This document shows, piece by piece, positions 45,401 to 60,000 of a DNA stretch of 64,000 nt (its first letter is position 1; the number at the start of each line of letters is the position of its first letter). The stretch is from Bugula neritina (lineage: Eukaryota; Bryozoa; Gymnolaemata; Cheilostomatida; Bugulidae), in assembly GCA_964035545.1 (NCBI GenBank), contig OZ037766.1:11293722-11357721 (forward strand), given 5' to 3'. The notes beneath the pieces were generated by a model. It saw only the letters and a list, made by a program, of their open reading frames with translations. It did not search any database and was not told the DNA's origin. The position numbers and the translations under genes are program-made.

Positions 45401-47472
45401 TAAATATGTCAAGCCTGTGACTATTAACACCACCAGGATAGGCTATAGAGTCTAGAGTCTAGACTGCAACCCACTGCATACTATACAGGCATCAGGTTGT
45501 AATGCTGACCATGTATTGTTAGTCTATGAAGTATTCCAAAGAAAATTGGATGTATACAGACACCACATACCTCTTGATGGCTCCCGGTCTGTTGGTGAAA
45601 ATTGGGCGGCCTTACTGACTTTGCCTTCCCTTGGTGGCGATGTCCTTTCAAATAGCATATTACGCTAAAATTCGTGTATGTCAGTCCGAAGTTGGTTCTA
45701 GCAGTTGAATACAAGTATTCCTCCACCTGTGTAACTAGATGAATAAAAAAGCATGAGTGTAACATTTACTCATTTTTATATGTGGCTATGTGTCATAGCA
45801 TTTCACGCTTGACCTGGTGAACTTCTTATCACGTGTACAACATGATGAGTGACTAACAAGTTCCAGAACAGACATGATGAAATGGTTATCAATAAATAGA
45901 CCTTTGTTTTTTAACTCGAGCGAGTCAAGTCAACATCTAGTTTCTTAGTGAGGTGCAGGAGAAGAAAACTTTGAAAAGTGGTTTCTACAGAAGGAAGCAT
46001 AAGATTTTAATGGTTAATGTGAATAAAAACTTTGCTGGACATCTTGATGTAAAATGATAGATTTTATTGGTTAATATTACTTGTTAGTCCGGAGTTTTGG
46101 CCATTTGCCAATACTGCTTGTATCTGATATTCATTTGGCTGCTAAAACAATAACTTATTATAGTTATGTTTCATAACTACAAATTCCTCATGTTTATTGT
46201 ATTACTCATTCCTCCGATGTCCATGTGATAAGGAACACTACTCTCCCAAATCAATTTTATCGCTTGTGTTTTACAAGTAGACATAAGCAAAACTTGTCTG
46301 TTCCAGTCAACTGATTTTCCTAAAAAAGCTTTTCTCAGCAGACACGTGATCATTGCGTTTTGCTTGCACATACATGTTGCCCTATATTGTCACTCGTACA
46401 AGGGCTGCAATTAAATGATCTGCAACACTCACATCTGGTGTATGTTGAAAAAGGCATAAAAATGCAAATGCGTTTGACAAAACAAAAACCAATCCGATCA
46501 AATTTTGCTATGCATGTAGATTTTTTTCTTAGTTGAATGTACAAGTTTTGTTTATGTTATACTACAGAAAACAAGTACAATAATAAAATTACTTTATGAA
46601 CTGTTTTTGTTGGACAAAATAATATGTTGAGCATAGAGTGGGTTCTGCCTAGCACAGGCTAAGTTTACTTCATCATTGCATTTTTGTAATCACTCATCAA
46701 AAACACTGATAGTCTTTAAACCAAGTCAGTTATGAGGTCAAAAATTCAACTTGTTCGAAACCTGGAAAAGTCCCAGTTCAGCTTAAGTTTAGATTTTCAA
46801 TGCCTATACTTTTATTAACCAAGCTACAACATGTTAGATGTATTTAGCTTTTTGAAGAAAAAGATTTTTGAAAAATGTGATCGTGATAGGCTGGATGGTA
46901 AAACAAATATGCTGTGGGCTTTTGTATAAATATTTTCACTTTTGAAGACACTTTTCTAGATTGGGATATATGCTATAAAACTATAATTATAGTGACCCAA
47001 CTTGCTCAATGAAAAAATTACTATTAAATATTATGAGTAAGATCTGATAAGTTTGAGATTGTTATTAAACTGTTAGATTGACGAACTTTTTTTAAAAACT
47101 AGTAAGTTCGAAAAAAAGTTGCATACTAATATTATTGGGATGAGATGGATGCCATTCGTGTCAAGTATTAGATTAGTTAAACAACTATTTTACCATTCAG
47201 GTAATCATAATCATAGTTGCTTGTGATGTTTGTGGCTAGCCTGTGGGGGTGTTTAGTTCTCTGAAGGACAGCCACTGGAATTTATTTCATTTCAGTAAGC
47301 ATAATTAATGTGCATTTTAAAAAGAAAAGATAACTTCAAAGTCTAAATACCATGCTACGAAAAAGAGGAAAACGTTTTGCTCGACTCACCTGAAAAAGGG
47401 ACCACAGCCGCTTCTTACCCCCCTCCCCCGATAACTTTGTTGAAAATTTGTCAAGAGTAGCCTGAACCCAAG
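42403..47472 (-). CDS. DOK: DOK-type adaptor: end of PH domain, IRS-type PTB domain and tail (5' end not found)
   Basis: Minus-strand exons 47472-47390, 45664-45571, 45187-44972 and 42935-42403 (stop TAA). Phases agree at every junction: 0, then G|AA, then G|GT. The first exon opens with WVQATLDKF, which looks like the last PH helix with its invariant Trp (DOK1 has AWVQTLCRNAF there); this exon is the least certain. The second is a Ser/Pro-rich linker. The third and start of the fourth form the PTB domain: VRCGLAGLYELSV, YSWPYRFIRRYG, FQFESGRRCSSGPGLF. The core GRRC.SGPG is the DOK signature. The tail has a proline stretch (LPQLPPRK) and tyrosines in YEEI, VYNVL and HYSQI, likely kinase targets and SH2 docking sites. 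DOK proteins are membrane-proximal substrates of receptor and Src-family kinases. The earlier PH exons should lie above 47472 but were not recognised. Confidence 0.85.
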
Positions 47473-47879
47473 CTCAAACCTCAAAACTTTTATATTACCA
47501 AAAACACAGGCTATCGTCGACAAAGTAACCGTGCATTGCCAAAAGCACGTTCGTTTTAATTCCGGTAGAAACAAGCAAGTATCAACTTGTAGTTCTATAA
47601 CTCATTAACTGTAAGTATAGATTAAGTTTAACTTTAAGTATAGCTGGCTGGCATACTTGCTACTTATGCCATTAACAATTTATTAACAAAGGTTGTGATT
47701 GCCAGTTAGCTACTATCGTAAATAATAATAATTGTTGTATTTGTAGTGAGATTAAAAATAAAATGTACTCGAAAATATAAATCAGTAAAACTTAAACTAA
47801 ATACGTAAGTTTTGTAAAATTAAAAGTAAATATTAATAACTAATAAGTTAATAACTATTTAGTATTTACTATCTACATC

Positions 47880-48420
47880 TTGATGATGATGATCACTATC
47901 GTCAGTATCACTATGACAGTGACTATCAGTCATTCAGTGTCATTAAATTGTCATTATGGCTATGGCTATCAGTATCAGTATCATAGTCATAATGATTAAT
48001 CATGATCATGATGACTCCGACTGTCAGTGTCTTAAGTGAGTGTGACTATGGGTATGATTATCACTATAAGTGATCATTATAATTATGAGTATGACTATGA
48101 GTATAAGTGTTACTGTTAGTATGAGTATGACATTGACTATAAGTATAAGTATGAGTATCGCTATCAGAATCAGTATCACTATCTCAGTATCTGAGCATCA
48201 AACTCCAAGTCCATGAGACTGAGTGATGAGTCTGAGACCATTACAATCTGATTCACTTATGAGTTGATGTTATGACTTATGAGTTATGATTATGATTTAC
48301 TGGTTGTGTTTAGATTTAGTTTTAACTCAATTAGTATGAATATTGAATATGAGATTGAGTATCACTATCAAGATCAGCCAATAATTTAGTGATTTTATTT
48401 GCTTAACTTGACGTTACAAT
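47880..48420. repeat. Degenerate TATNAS hexanucleotide tract (5), TATGAS/TATCAS-rich
   Basis: The part at 48080-48180 reads TATGAG TATGAC TATGAG TATAAG, later TATCAG and TATCAC. The fourth base is mostly G or C here, unlike the T-rich and A-rich tracts elsewhere. Confidence 0.75.
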
Positions 48421-51400
48421 GGCAATCACTTTGACTTATAATAAATATAATCAAATTTAACATTTTATTGCGATATAAATATGAATATTAATAATGCTGA
48501 TCTAATGTGAATAACAATATCAATATGAATAACTATAGGACTAAGTGCACAGTATAACGCTAACAGCCACAGTGGCAGTACCAATAAGATTAACTTCAAG
48601 TATAGCAGTAAATGATTTAGTCCTAAAGTTAAAAGTAAATCTAGCTCTAAGTATTAAAATTAATTCAATAACAATTTGCTTTTCTGATTTAAAATAAGTA
48701 CTACTACTACTATTGCTACTAATAGTAGTTAGTAATTATCTTTAGTTTTACTAATACTAAGCTATTGATTATCATTATGATTATGAGTTTATCATGATTA
48801 TAATAATAATAATCATAATTTGTCGATGTCTGAAGAGTATTAATTAGTAGTTCTAAAGAGCTGTTTGACTTACTCTTACTTATAGTTATTTACTTATTGT
48901 AGAGTTAACATTTGTATTGCATTTTGCAAGTTTTACATGGCCATACTACACCTCCTATTAGCTTCCAGAAAGTTAGTTTTCGAATTTTGTTAGGTAGGCT
49001 AAGTCCATTGTAATTGCATACTGGCACTAAATTTAATTAATCTGTTTAAGATGTTTTAATATGAATATAGTTTTATAGAATAGTTGTGGTTGTAGGCCTA
49101 GAGGCTCTAAGTATGACTCAATAGCAATAACAAGTTAGTGAGCAACTGTTTATTTTTTAATTGCGAGTAAATGGAAGTTTCTGGATTAAACTACCATTTT
49201 AATTTTTAAAGTTATTGCTATATTCACTTCAATTTTTTGCCACAGTGGCTATAAATATCTAATGTATTAAATCTTACTTTCCTAATACATAAAACTGTTG
49301 TACTTTTGAGTAGAACTAGGTCTATAGATCATTATGATTATTATTAGCATAACGTCTGGCTCAGGCAGTATTTATTTTGCAAACAATTTTTATTATAAGT
49401 TATATGCAAGGTCGATAATGAAAGCTATCATTGAAACTTTTAACTTCACATGGTGTGGTTGGTTTAAAATTAAGAACATCTAAGCCTATATTAAATGATC
49501 ATTCTTCCTCATTTTAAAATGATTTTCAATTACAATTATTCTCAACTCTTTGAAAACTCATCATGAGCCATGCTAATGCATAGCAAATAAAACTATTACG
49601 TCATCTTGTGATTATATGAATTAACTGAAAAAACATTAGTGAACAAAACGTATCATAAAATCAATTTGCTTGGGTACACAACTTTAAATTATGATTTACT
49701 TAGTGCCCGTGATATGTATAAAATATAGCGACTGAAATGTCAAAATTGGCTGCAAGAAGCATACTCTTTCAAGTTACACAATTATGGCAGTTTAGTTCTT
49801 GGATTAACACATTATGTTGATGCAATAAGACATTTTAAAGTTCTTAGAACTTTGCAAAAGAAAAATTAAAAAAAAGAGAGCACAATTTTATTCTATTAAT
49901 GACTAATGGATAAAAATGTCAAACAACATCACAAAGAAATATTTCTACGAAATTCATTATAAACTCTTTTTTTTAATTTTGTATTTTCAACTATTTGACT
50001 TACAGCTGCCTATTTAAAGTATAATATGAGCTCACATTAGCAGATAATTTTTTTTAGATTATTATTATAACTATGTTTTCAAAAGCTAATAAAGCAATAG
50101 CTACAGTCATTGAGTTCTGTTTTTTGCGGTTATACACTCAGTTGTAGTAGTATTCTAAAGTAACTAATTTTTTATATTTTTTTTATGCACATTCAAAATG
50201 ACCAAGAAAAATGACCAGCTAAAAACAGCATTACTTGAACAGGTTTTTGAAGTGTTTGACTTCTTAAGGCTGCATGTTGGTCAAGTGTATCATTTGAACT
50301 GAAACCTATTTGTTCAATGATTCTGCCTTGTACAAATTTTATGAAATGTTTGATGCTTAGTTTCATTGAATAATATGTTGGTCTAATTTGAAGGTAAAAG
50401 GTTTTATAAATGGAGTTTATTTTTGCAATAGTAGTCATAAACATAAAGGTTTGCTCTATTATTTGCTCTGATTAGTGAAACATTTTTGGCAATTTGATAG
50501 CCTGTGAATTATTTGAATTTGACAAAAAAGTCATTGGTGACAGACTACATGAATGATGAAATTGTACATGTTTGTGAAGCATGTTAACTTAATTAAAACT
50601 TTGGTAACAGTTTTGCAATGAAATAATTCACATGTTATGCAACTATAGCTAGAAATACTACGTAGTATGTAGTGAAAGTATTTGTTGCAAGTTGAAGGCG
50701 TTAATTCTGCTGCTTTAAAAATTTTTGTTCATTTTGTTGACACTTGAAAATCTTTTACCACATTGCAATTATTTTTGCAGCAGAAAGTGCTAGTCTTCTA
50801 CAAAAGTATATGCACTAGAAAATAATTTCCATGATAACTGTAAAAATTTTTTCCATAAATTCATTATGCAATGGTGGTGCCCCTTAAGACCTTTTTTAGA
50901 CAATTCTGTTTTTCTACGTTCTAGAATATAATTTTGCAATGTTGGTTAGAATAACATTATTTTAAACTTCCTGGTGATACAAAAAGGAACTAGATGCAAC
51001 CTAGAAGACCTTGAACAAATGTTTCAGCTAGAGTGTATGAATCAACTAAAATAACTGTTTTTGCCACAAATATGTTTGAGTAAGCATAGTTATTCATGAT
51101 GGTGTTATGTTAATGCTTTTGCAATTTATATCAGTTTATGCTGAATTAATTTGCATCTCTTTGACAATGACCTCTTTGTTAAGCCAAAAATTGCGGTGGT
51201 TTTAGTATTCATAGAATTATATTGTTTAAGCTACTTCCTGCGTGCTTACATTTGTTTAGATGTAAGTTTTTACTGTAAAATGCTAGCCATGTCTGACAGC
51301 ATGTGCTGGTGCCTGGTGTCACTCTTTCCAAGCTGAAGAGTATAGCTATACTTCATACAATTTTATTTATTTTAGTTTATCTAACAATTACTTGATAGTT

Positions 51401-51756
51401 GTTCTGTAAATCTTTATAATAGATTCAATTCAAGGAAGTATGAACAAAATGATCTTATTAGTCTGAGTAGTGAAATAGCTTGAATTTCATCTTAACATAG
51501 AGAGTGAACTGCCAACGCCATTGCTGGTCACTTAAGTTAACAATTTAAGCCAAAACCTTGAGTAATACTGAAAGTCTTCAATGTCAACCAGTAAAATATT
51601 TGTACTTTTTTTATTAAGCCGGACTCAGTTTTGAGCATTAACTAGAATATTTTCCTAGATCATCTTAGAAAGAATTTGACATCAAACCAACTTACTTATT
51701 CACGTGAATTATTGTGGCGAGACTTGATATGCACTTTTGCATCTAAAGGATAATGG

Positions 51757-51765
51757 GGGGGGGGA
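51757..51765. repeat. Poly(G) run
   Basis: About nine G in a row within AT-rich sequence. Confidence 0.8.
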
Positions 51766-53545
51766 GAAGATCTTTTATCCTGGCTTTTTTAAGGAACTTG
51801 TTACTACCGGTTTTAGCAGAATATTTTATGTAGCCTGAAATAATTTGGGTAAATAAAAATTGTTTGGTTGTGTTTAGTCATAGGTATTATTTTTTTTATA
51901 AATTTTGTTATGTAGAATAATTATTAATCATTACTGAATCAACATCCTGTTTAAATGTAGCGTTCTATTTGGATTGGATATATAACTACAGAGGGTAGTT
52001 TCCTAAATTCAAATATAGCAGTCTTTATTAAAATGTTAGAAGCTGATTAGTTCAGTTCACACTTTCTGTTATGAATTATTCAGCTAGCTGTGAATTAAGT
52101 TGTATAAATCATGCAGAAAATCATGGCAAAATTCCTCAAATGAAATTTCAAAGTATTATAATGGTTTTTTTTATAAGTTTATACCAAGTATCTCTATTAA
52201 GAGTAATCTCATTTATTTTTTATGTTAAAAAAGATATGCATTCCAGTTAGAATGCCATCTTGCCATAACATACATACATACCTATGCACTTCATAACCGA
52301 ATTATTTAACCAGCTTAGATGTAAACAAAAAAGCTACTGGGTTAGTAAATATTTGTTAAAATAACTTTCGTAATAGGGAAAGACAAAAATAAATCGATAA
52401 CCGCATTTAAAAAATGGAAGTTATAGCTAAATTTTAATAGTTATATACTGTTACTTCAACGTTGCTAAACTTGAATGTAAATATCTGTAATATAATTCGT
52501 ACAGTTAAATTATTTCTAAGCCTTTAATTTGAAATTACTGCCTGATATCAGATGTAGAAATTCTTTATTTATTTTTATTGTCATAATTTTTATTAAAGCT
52601 TTTAAATCAAGAAGGCAAAATTCTTAGCATTTTGTTTTTCTTTATGGCAAATTTAAATGCTTTATTTGAAATTTTAATTTATCTCTAAATTCTTTAGTGA
52701 TTGTAATATTGTAGAAAACCTATTAATGATTTTTTTGAGGGTTGAAGAGCTTTTTGCCCCAAGCTATGTCAGCACAAAAATACGGCTTGTATTAAACGAC
52801 TGAACTGAAAGATTAACATTAATAATAGTATTGAGTAGCATATAAATATCTAGCTTGTCATAGAAAATTGTACATAAAATTTGTGATTAGTAAATTGCTC
52901 ATTGGAAGCCCTTAAGCCAATAACAGTATCTCTGCTGGGATTAAAGTGTGGAATTGAACAATTCAGCCAGTGGGCCTCACAGGTTCTAGCTATTTTTCTA
53001 GTAGGTCTTTTTTGATTCCAATTTCGTACTCTTTCTTAGTTGAATCTAAGATGAGTTTAAATTATATATTTTTGCTTGGTTTTTTTCAGCAGTTTTTGGT
53101 AATAGTAACAAAAAGAACAATAAAAATATATTTTAAGTCCTATTTTGCTTCTTAAGTATCTAAATTTATATCTGAACTAAAATTTTGCTTTGTAATAGTT
53201 ACTCTTAATCAATTATTAAAAGTAGATCTGTATATGACAGTCTATACAAATACGGACTGACTAAGACCCTAGAATATATACACTTGTATAAAGCAGTGAG
53301 ATGTACTAAAATACTCCAAGTATAAATTATTAATAGAGCATATCAATGACAGGATGTATGCTTGATGAGGTATACTAGTTGTGTAGTAACAATATACCTA
53401 TTTACTCATACAAAGCTAAGGATCTCTAAACTCATTTATTGTTGAATGAGCCCATTTTATTCATTAGCATCTGACTACTTCAAGCGTACGATTACCTGAC
53501 ATGACTGACAAATGCTAATAGTATGAAAGTTTTACGTTTAGTGAG

Positions 53546-53553
53546 TGACGTCA
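53546..53553. promoter_or_regulatory. CRE-like element TGACGTCA
   Basis: Exact CREB/ATF consensus, 372 bases upstream of the signal-peptide exon at 53925. It is a candidate element of that promoter; chance cannot be excluded. Confidence 0.35.
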
Positions 53554-53924
53554 AGGTTTCCGTAGTAGTATTTGTCACACGTCTCGTGTTCTATTTCTAG
53601 GGAACAGTCGATAAATAGAGCACTAATATATTACATCATGCTTTATTATTGAAAGCATTGCTATTCGATGACATGAGCTACTACTATTTGCCAATAGTAA
53701 GCCTCTTTAAGAAAGCCACTTATAATTTCATTCATATCCCAGATTTGTTTTGTTAGAGTGCTTGAAGCGTGGAGAAGGCAAACGATCAGGTCGTGAAGTA
53801 CTTAGTAATATTATACTGTATGATTGTAGTGAACTACGCTATGCTGTAATAGTTCATTGATAAGCTAGAGACAGACTGTTCGGTCACCAGTAAAGTAGCG
53901 GCTTGGAGTGTAGTTCAATTAATA

Positions 53925-54000
53925 ATGATCCGGTCTTCCAGTACTAATTATTTACTGTGTGGAGTCATATTGGCTGCTACATTATGTTTCACACCAGTTG
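53925..54000 (+). CDS. Candidate alternative signal-peptide first exon
   Basis: The ATG at 53925 opens MIRSSSTNYLLCGVILAATL, then CFTPV, and ends in phase 1 at a strong donor (GTTG|GTAAGT). The hydrophobic core after a short polar start is a typical secretory signal. The next phase-compatible exon recognised is the EGF-gene exon at 60812, which also accepts the first exon at 60251. It may therefore be an upstream alternative promoter of that gene, 6.3 kb away. It could instead belong to another gene whose later exons I did not recognise. Confidence 0.5.
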
Positions 54001-57000
54001 GTAAGTAAAACTTTTTAACTACTATATTCATATTGTACTGCAATGTTTCTCCCCACCCAACAGCCAAGCTTCTATGCTCTCACTCTGACAAGTTACGATC
54101 ATGTGATTATTACCAACTATCTTTGGTTTTTACATTTTTTCACTATCTAAATAAAATGTCGATCATCGTGTTAGTACATTTAGTTGAACCAAATAACCAC
54201 TGCATGCTCTACGGTGTCATCTCTATTGAGGACAACAATTTTATTTGAGTTAGAATCAATATTGATTAGAAGTATTTGTATGTCGAAAGTTATTTTACTA
54301 GAAATAAAAAAAAATCTCAGTTATCATTATACTCATATTGCTCATCACTGTAAAGGGTAGTAGTGTACAGTTTCTCATCACAAAAATATGGTACAAGCTA
54401 GTAGTAGAGTAGTTGTGTAAAGTTTGTTTGGTAGACATGCTGTAAGAATCGAGACTATCTTACAATGGTCAGGTTTTAAGAAATTAAGTACTGAAGATAA
54501 GGGGATGTAATAAAGTATCGACAGCATGGCATTAGCTCATCGGGCTCATAAAGCTTTCACGTTGATTTGAAACAGCTGCTACTAGTAAATTGTAATCTGT
54601 AGATATTTATGAATAGTGCTTTTGGAATAGCCTTATAATAAGATATTTTGTTATTTTCTGTATACCAATAAAGTTAGCCATGTAAGTGTGTTAGTATTTT
54701 AGACTATAAAATTGGCATTGCTGATGAAAGCTAAGTCTGTACTTGGTAGTAAGCTTGTTAGGAGTGGTTGGTGAAACATTGTTGAACCTTGAATAAATCT
54801 GCTTAGCAACTGTCACTAGTCTTACGATGCCATATGATGCCATATTTATACGTATCACTTGGGCATGCTGAAATTTCTCTATATTTACTGCAAATTTTCG
54901 CCACAGTGATTGTAAACATGTTGAAGTAGATTTGCTTTCAGTTCAGTTTAGCTTGTATGCCATATTATTCTAATCATATTAGCTATCAGTGACTGACTGA
55001 GTGTCTTATTGATTGAACTCCACGAAGAGATCCTATTTCATGTTTAATATTTCAGTCTAGTGGTGCCAAAATTGTATACTGCTGCTTTATGATAGTTCTT
55101 TAAATTGAGTTTGCTAGCATTATTATTAATTCCTAGGAATCGAAATCTACCCTTTCACAGTGTTATGTTGGTTAGGGAGCAGGGGTCTGGTTAGAGTGCT
55201 GACTTACTAGGCTCACTCTTGTATTGGTGATACCTGTAACAGCATCTGATTGTGATTGCCCCTGTGTCACGGTAAACTAGTCCTTCTGATTACTTGAACA
55301 AAGAACTCTTTCCATAAGGGGTTCTCACAGGGGTGGAGACTTAAACAAATGTTAGTTTTTATAGTAGTTTATCACCAAGTGATGCAAAGCTTTCGAATTA
55401 ACTTTGCTGTGGTAGTAGTAGGAAAGATGAAACTGCTCTAAAGCAAGTTCTATATACTTTAGTCTGAAAGAGTCGTCATCAGTTCTTGCATTCTTTACAT
55501 TTTTTACACCTGCCATCAATAACAAAATGGCTTTTGCATGCATAGCAGAGCTATTTTAAAATTTGTTTGCAGACCTCTTGTGATGTTATATTTATTGCCA
55601 AGTTGATTGTTCAGATCAAATATATAGACTAGTAGTTGAGTTCTACTATTCATCATATGCACAGCCATCAACTATGTAGTTGCACAATGTGAACAAAGTC
55701 ATACTACCCTTCAACATAGAACTATACTACGTTAAATATGGATAGAAGAAAACCAACACATACCCAAAATAGAGAGTTGGTGATACAGAAAGGTATATTG
55801 GAATTGTGCTGAAGACATTCTTTATAGTTTAAAAAAGAAGAATGTTTCAACAGCCTTTCAGTAAACTAGTTTTTTTTTTTTCGAGGAATAATCCCAGCAG
55901 GGGGAGAGAGACCTTCAATAAATCTTGGTAGTATGTTTTAAAATGTGTTTGGCCTCCCGAGTAGAGTATGATATTTTACTAAAATACAAAGCTTGAAGGT
56001 AGGCCAAGTAAGTTAAGCTGAAACTTTTCGATGATGTACGTACAATTCTAGATGCCAGAACACCATGTATGAGTTAGGTGGCCGAAAAAGGTATGAATTG
56101 CTCAATTTTTATTATTGTTAAGTCTACTTAAATATTAAAATTTGATTACGTTTAATATTTTTAGAAAAGGATAAGGGGATATTTTGGTGGGCTATGCTTT
56201 GGTATTAAGTGTAAAGCCTAAAGTACTCTCTAATCACTCATTAACCTATACTAAGTTTATTTGCCCTGGTCAGCAGTATTCATTTTGAGTTTAATAATAA
56301 ATAATAGTTTAGTGAAATAATAAATTTTATACACTTTTATATAATTCATACATTGAGCTAGCATGCTATATGAGCGTTGTGATGATTTAGAGTTTTACAT
56401 GCTGTAGGAGTATTTTTTGATAGAGTTATATCTCTTTTACAATAAAGTCACATTAAAAGGAATTTATCTCCAAATTTGCTAATACAATTGAACAAGATAG
56501 CTCATTTATACAAAGATCATGTGCATTCCTGCCAAAGCACTTTACACTGAGTGTCATCAACAACCTACTTGACAGATACTCACATAATATGGCCTTGAGC
56601 CTTTTTAATAACAACCGATGTTTAGAAAACCTAATATTTATATAATTTAGTATAATATAGATTATAGTGAAGCCAATTCATTTAGTTCAGTTTGAATTTC
56701 GACCCTTTTAGCTGAAACACAAGCCTGATATGATGTGTATTGAGCTGTCTCGCCTATGTAAATGATAATTTGGCAGTTTATCTGTGTTCAAATAGTTTTA
56801 ATCTTAAATAAATATTGTCTGTTAATGACTACTTTAGTGAAGCTAAATCCCTCCACAAATTCGGTTATAAAATAATTTTAGGTATTGAATTAAGCATTTT
56901 ACCAATGTTGGTGAGAAAAGAGAAAAGGTGCCTTAATTTTGTTTTGGATACGGCTCTAGCTAAGTCTAGCAGTAATGTATATTATTGTAGGTTAGAGATA

Positions 57001-60000
57001 ATAAACATTAGAAAACATTGTCACTAGACAAGTAGCTATATCTATTTATGCAATATAACTCTACATTATGCAATTAGTTCCACTTGTTGTCATCTAATAG
57101 TTTGCTCCATATATAAGGTCACTATTGCCTTCTGTTATAGATGTGCTTTTAATGTATATTTATGCACCTAATAAGCATAATAAGCAGCCTGAGACAAGCC
57201 CACTACTACCCACGTACTGAAAGCAGCTTATTTACTCAGTAGACTGAATAGACCAGCGACTAAACACACTAGAAGAGGTTGTCCTTACAGTATTGAAATG
57301 TTTATATTTATTATGATTTGATTTGTTAGCAGGCTGCCTTCTGGAATTACAGTTTTTACAGCCTTTCCAGTAACTCGTGACCCATTAGTTGGTATTGTGT
57401 CATCATAACTGTCATTACAAAGTGGTTATCTTTGTAATTTTGTGCAATGCTACCAGTTAGCTAAGTTTAATAGTTTAATTTCCTTAATTTATCCTTATGA
57501 CTTAATTGTATATGAAATATCAATTATTTTGGAAACAGGAACTGGCGTTGTGTAATATTTATTTCCTTATTGTTTGTTATCAGTTATCCTATGATGTTCG
57601 CTTGGGATTTCTGACCGAAAGCCTTAAAATAACGTGTCTTATTGACAAATAGTTGCCACCAATTCTCTCCTTTAGGATTTTAATACAGCCCCCTTTTTAG
57701 TGACTAATTGTTTCACAAATATTTCCAGTGATAAAGAGGCTTCTTGACCTCAACGATTTCTTGAGAATCATTTCATTACACTACATATCTATTCATATTT
57801 ATATATGCACATACCACTTGCATATACTTGTTTATATATAGTTTTGCTAATTAATTGGTTCTCTCCATTATAATATTAGTATTTTTATCCCGCTAAGTCT
57901 GCTAGGTAGATTAACATTAAAACAGCCTTGCATTATTGTTAATTGTCTGGATTCATCCTTGTGTCTGGCAATTAAGATTAGCTTAGGCCATAATTATGTA
58001 TGTTTCAATCAGATAAAAGAATTATATAAGGGGTTTTGGTAGCTTAAAACTACAATTTAGCCAAGTGAACTTGCTTTTGATTATATCTGCTATAGGGTAG
58101 AATGTTTTACACCTTATCTATTTTTGCAAAAATACTCAAGTTTTAATAATTTACTTTCAAACTGATTTGGTTGCCATTCTATAGTTTTTTCTTCCTGATA
58201 CTTTTCTAGGAAAGCTACAGTGAAGAGTATATTATAACTCGTAGGCCAAATAATTATGTTGGGGCACACTCTGGTCAAGTTTGAAAAAACTAATCAGGAA
58301 TTTGAAAATTACAAAGGGTAGACAGCAAAAGTTAAACAATCTAAATAGAGCAAATTTTCATCAAATACTCGCACTAGTAGTGCAAAATTTATTTCAGCAT
58401 AGCTGTTGTACATAGTTTAGCTTCCTATGGAACTTTTACTGCTAATGCTAAAGTTATGGCAAAATCAAAGCTGATGTTTGCTAAGCCTTGAGCAACTGAA
58501 TTTAACTGTGTTATAGAAAAAGAAAACATGCCACATATTACTGGTGTGACCAGGGTTTTACTGTTGCAACTTTGCATCAAACTGCTTTTAGGCAAGTGAA
58601 ATATTTCAAGTACAACGTACAGCGTATGTATTTATATTGGCTTTCATTCTACCAAATCTTTAGGTATAATTTATCCAGCCCAATTTTGAAATACAAGAGT
58701 ACTTGGGGAGCTTGCTGTAACATTGCTAGTCAATTATTCAAATTTCTATTATGATTAGTAAAAGTCTAGCCATTGTATATCAGCATCTACCAGCCATCAT
58801 CAATATTTTACAAAATAATTAAACTAACTTGCGAGTGCATTTTTTGGTATTTTAAGATTTTGTTTTATATATAATGAAACTGGAATAGTTGAAACTATTA
58901 AGTTTTAATTTAATCGATTGCAAAGTTTCCAAAAGGGTTAAGTTGTATGAATTGGTTAACAAACAAACCATAGAATATCTTATATGTCAAGATTGAGAGA
59001 GACAAGATTAAACTCTCAGTGATAAGGTATATGGAGCAATTATTTCGTTAACTTTCACATCCCCTTCTCTTGTCAGTTATTGCTTTGGTAGTTTCTGTGT
59101 TTGTAGTTCAGATAAGCCATCTTTGATTACTCTGTCAACAGTTGGTTTGATAAAATTCATATATATTCATATAGGTAGTAGTACACTAAAGCAACTATTA
59201 TTGAACCGAACTCTATCACATGTTAAGTAGTCCACCATGTCTTGAGTTTGGGAGGATTTTCATGTGTGTTTACCCATTGACTGCCTTGTAGTAACTGCCT
59301 ACAGATCACTATACTTCTACAATTCATCTTTGTTGCAAAACTATTTATACATGTCATCAAAATATTAAAAACATATGACAGTCCGTTTCATAGACCGCCA
59401 ATAGTGAATTAATTTTGGTTAAGCAATCTATTTTGTAATGTCTGCAATATTTTGGAGATCCATATTCAATGTAAACAGTGCTGGGGTGCCCGCCCCCAGG
59501 TTTGTAGGCTTTTGTACAAGTGAGATTGATCAAAGGGTGTGTAAATATTTAGGTGTTCAATGACAACTGTAATGACTAAGGCTTTTGTTCACTGAATAAC
59601 ACCTTCTAGCAGCGGCAGCAGCATGACTGGTCTATTGAAAGTTGACTGCTTGTTGCTAGGAACTGTTCCCTTCGGCTTGTGCATTGTTGCTCACAAGTTT
59701 ATGATGTCTGTGTGGACTGGTTTTGATAACTTACAACAGATTGGATACTGTTACGCTATTACGCTATTACACATAGACCAAAATAATATACTTTACATCC
59801 CAACTATTGAGCAACACTGGTATTCGCATAGTGATATATTGGTAGTCATGGTAGCAGACTCATCGCGTCACACGAGCTCACGAGCTGCATTCTGGCTTAC
59901 CAGGAAACTTTAGCAAAACAATTGGTTTTATTGGTCAACAGGCAAACACTTCCCAATATAAATGTGGGTTGATGTCCTGACAGTAGTCAGTTGTAGACTT

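Larger units (their letters stand above)
47473..53545. other. Long region without recognised exons upstream of DOK
   Basis: It should contain the remaining 5' exons and promoter of the minus-strand DOK gene. Apart from the repeat tract at 47880-48420, a G run near 51757 and scattered short open frames (for example 50193-50444 minus and 51151-51336 plus), nothing can be assigned. Confidence 0.5.

Noticed and set aside
50193-50444. 83-codon minus-strand frame as a missing DOK exon
   Set aside because: No PH-like pattern, no matching donor phase, and the opposite strand shows equally long meaningless frames.
59623-59913. Third signal-peptide first exon for the EGF-like gene
   Set aside because: The start looks signal-like but there is no donor after the hydrophobic stretch, and the frame continues without similarity to anything known to me.
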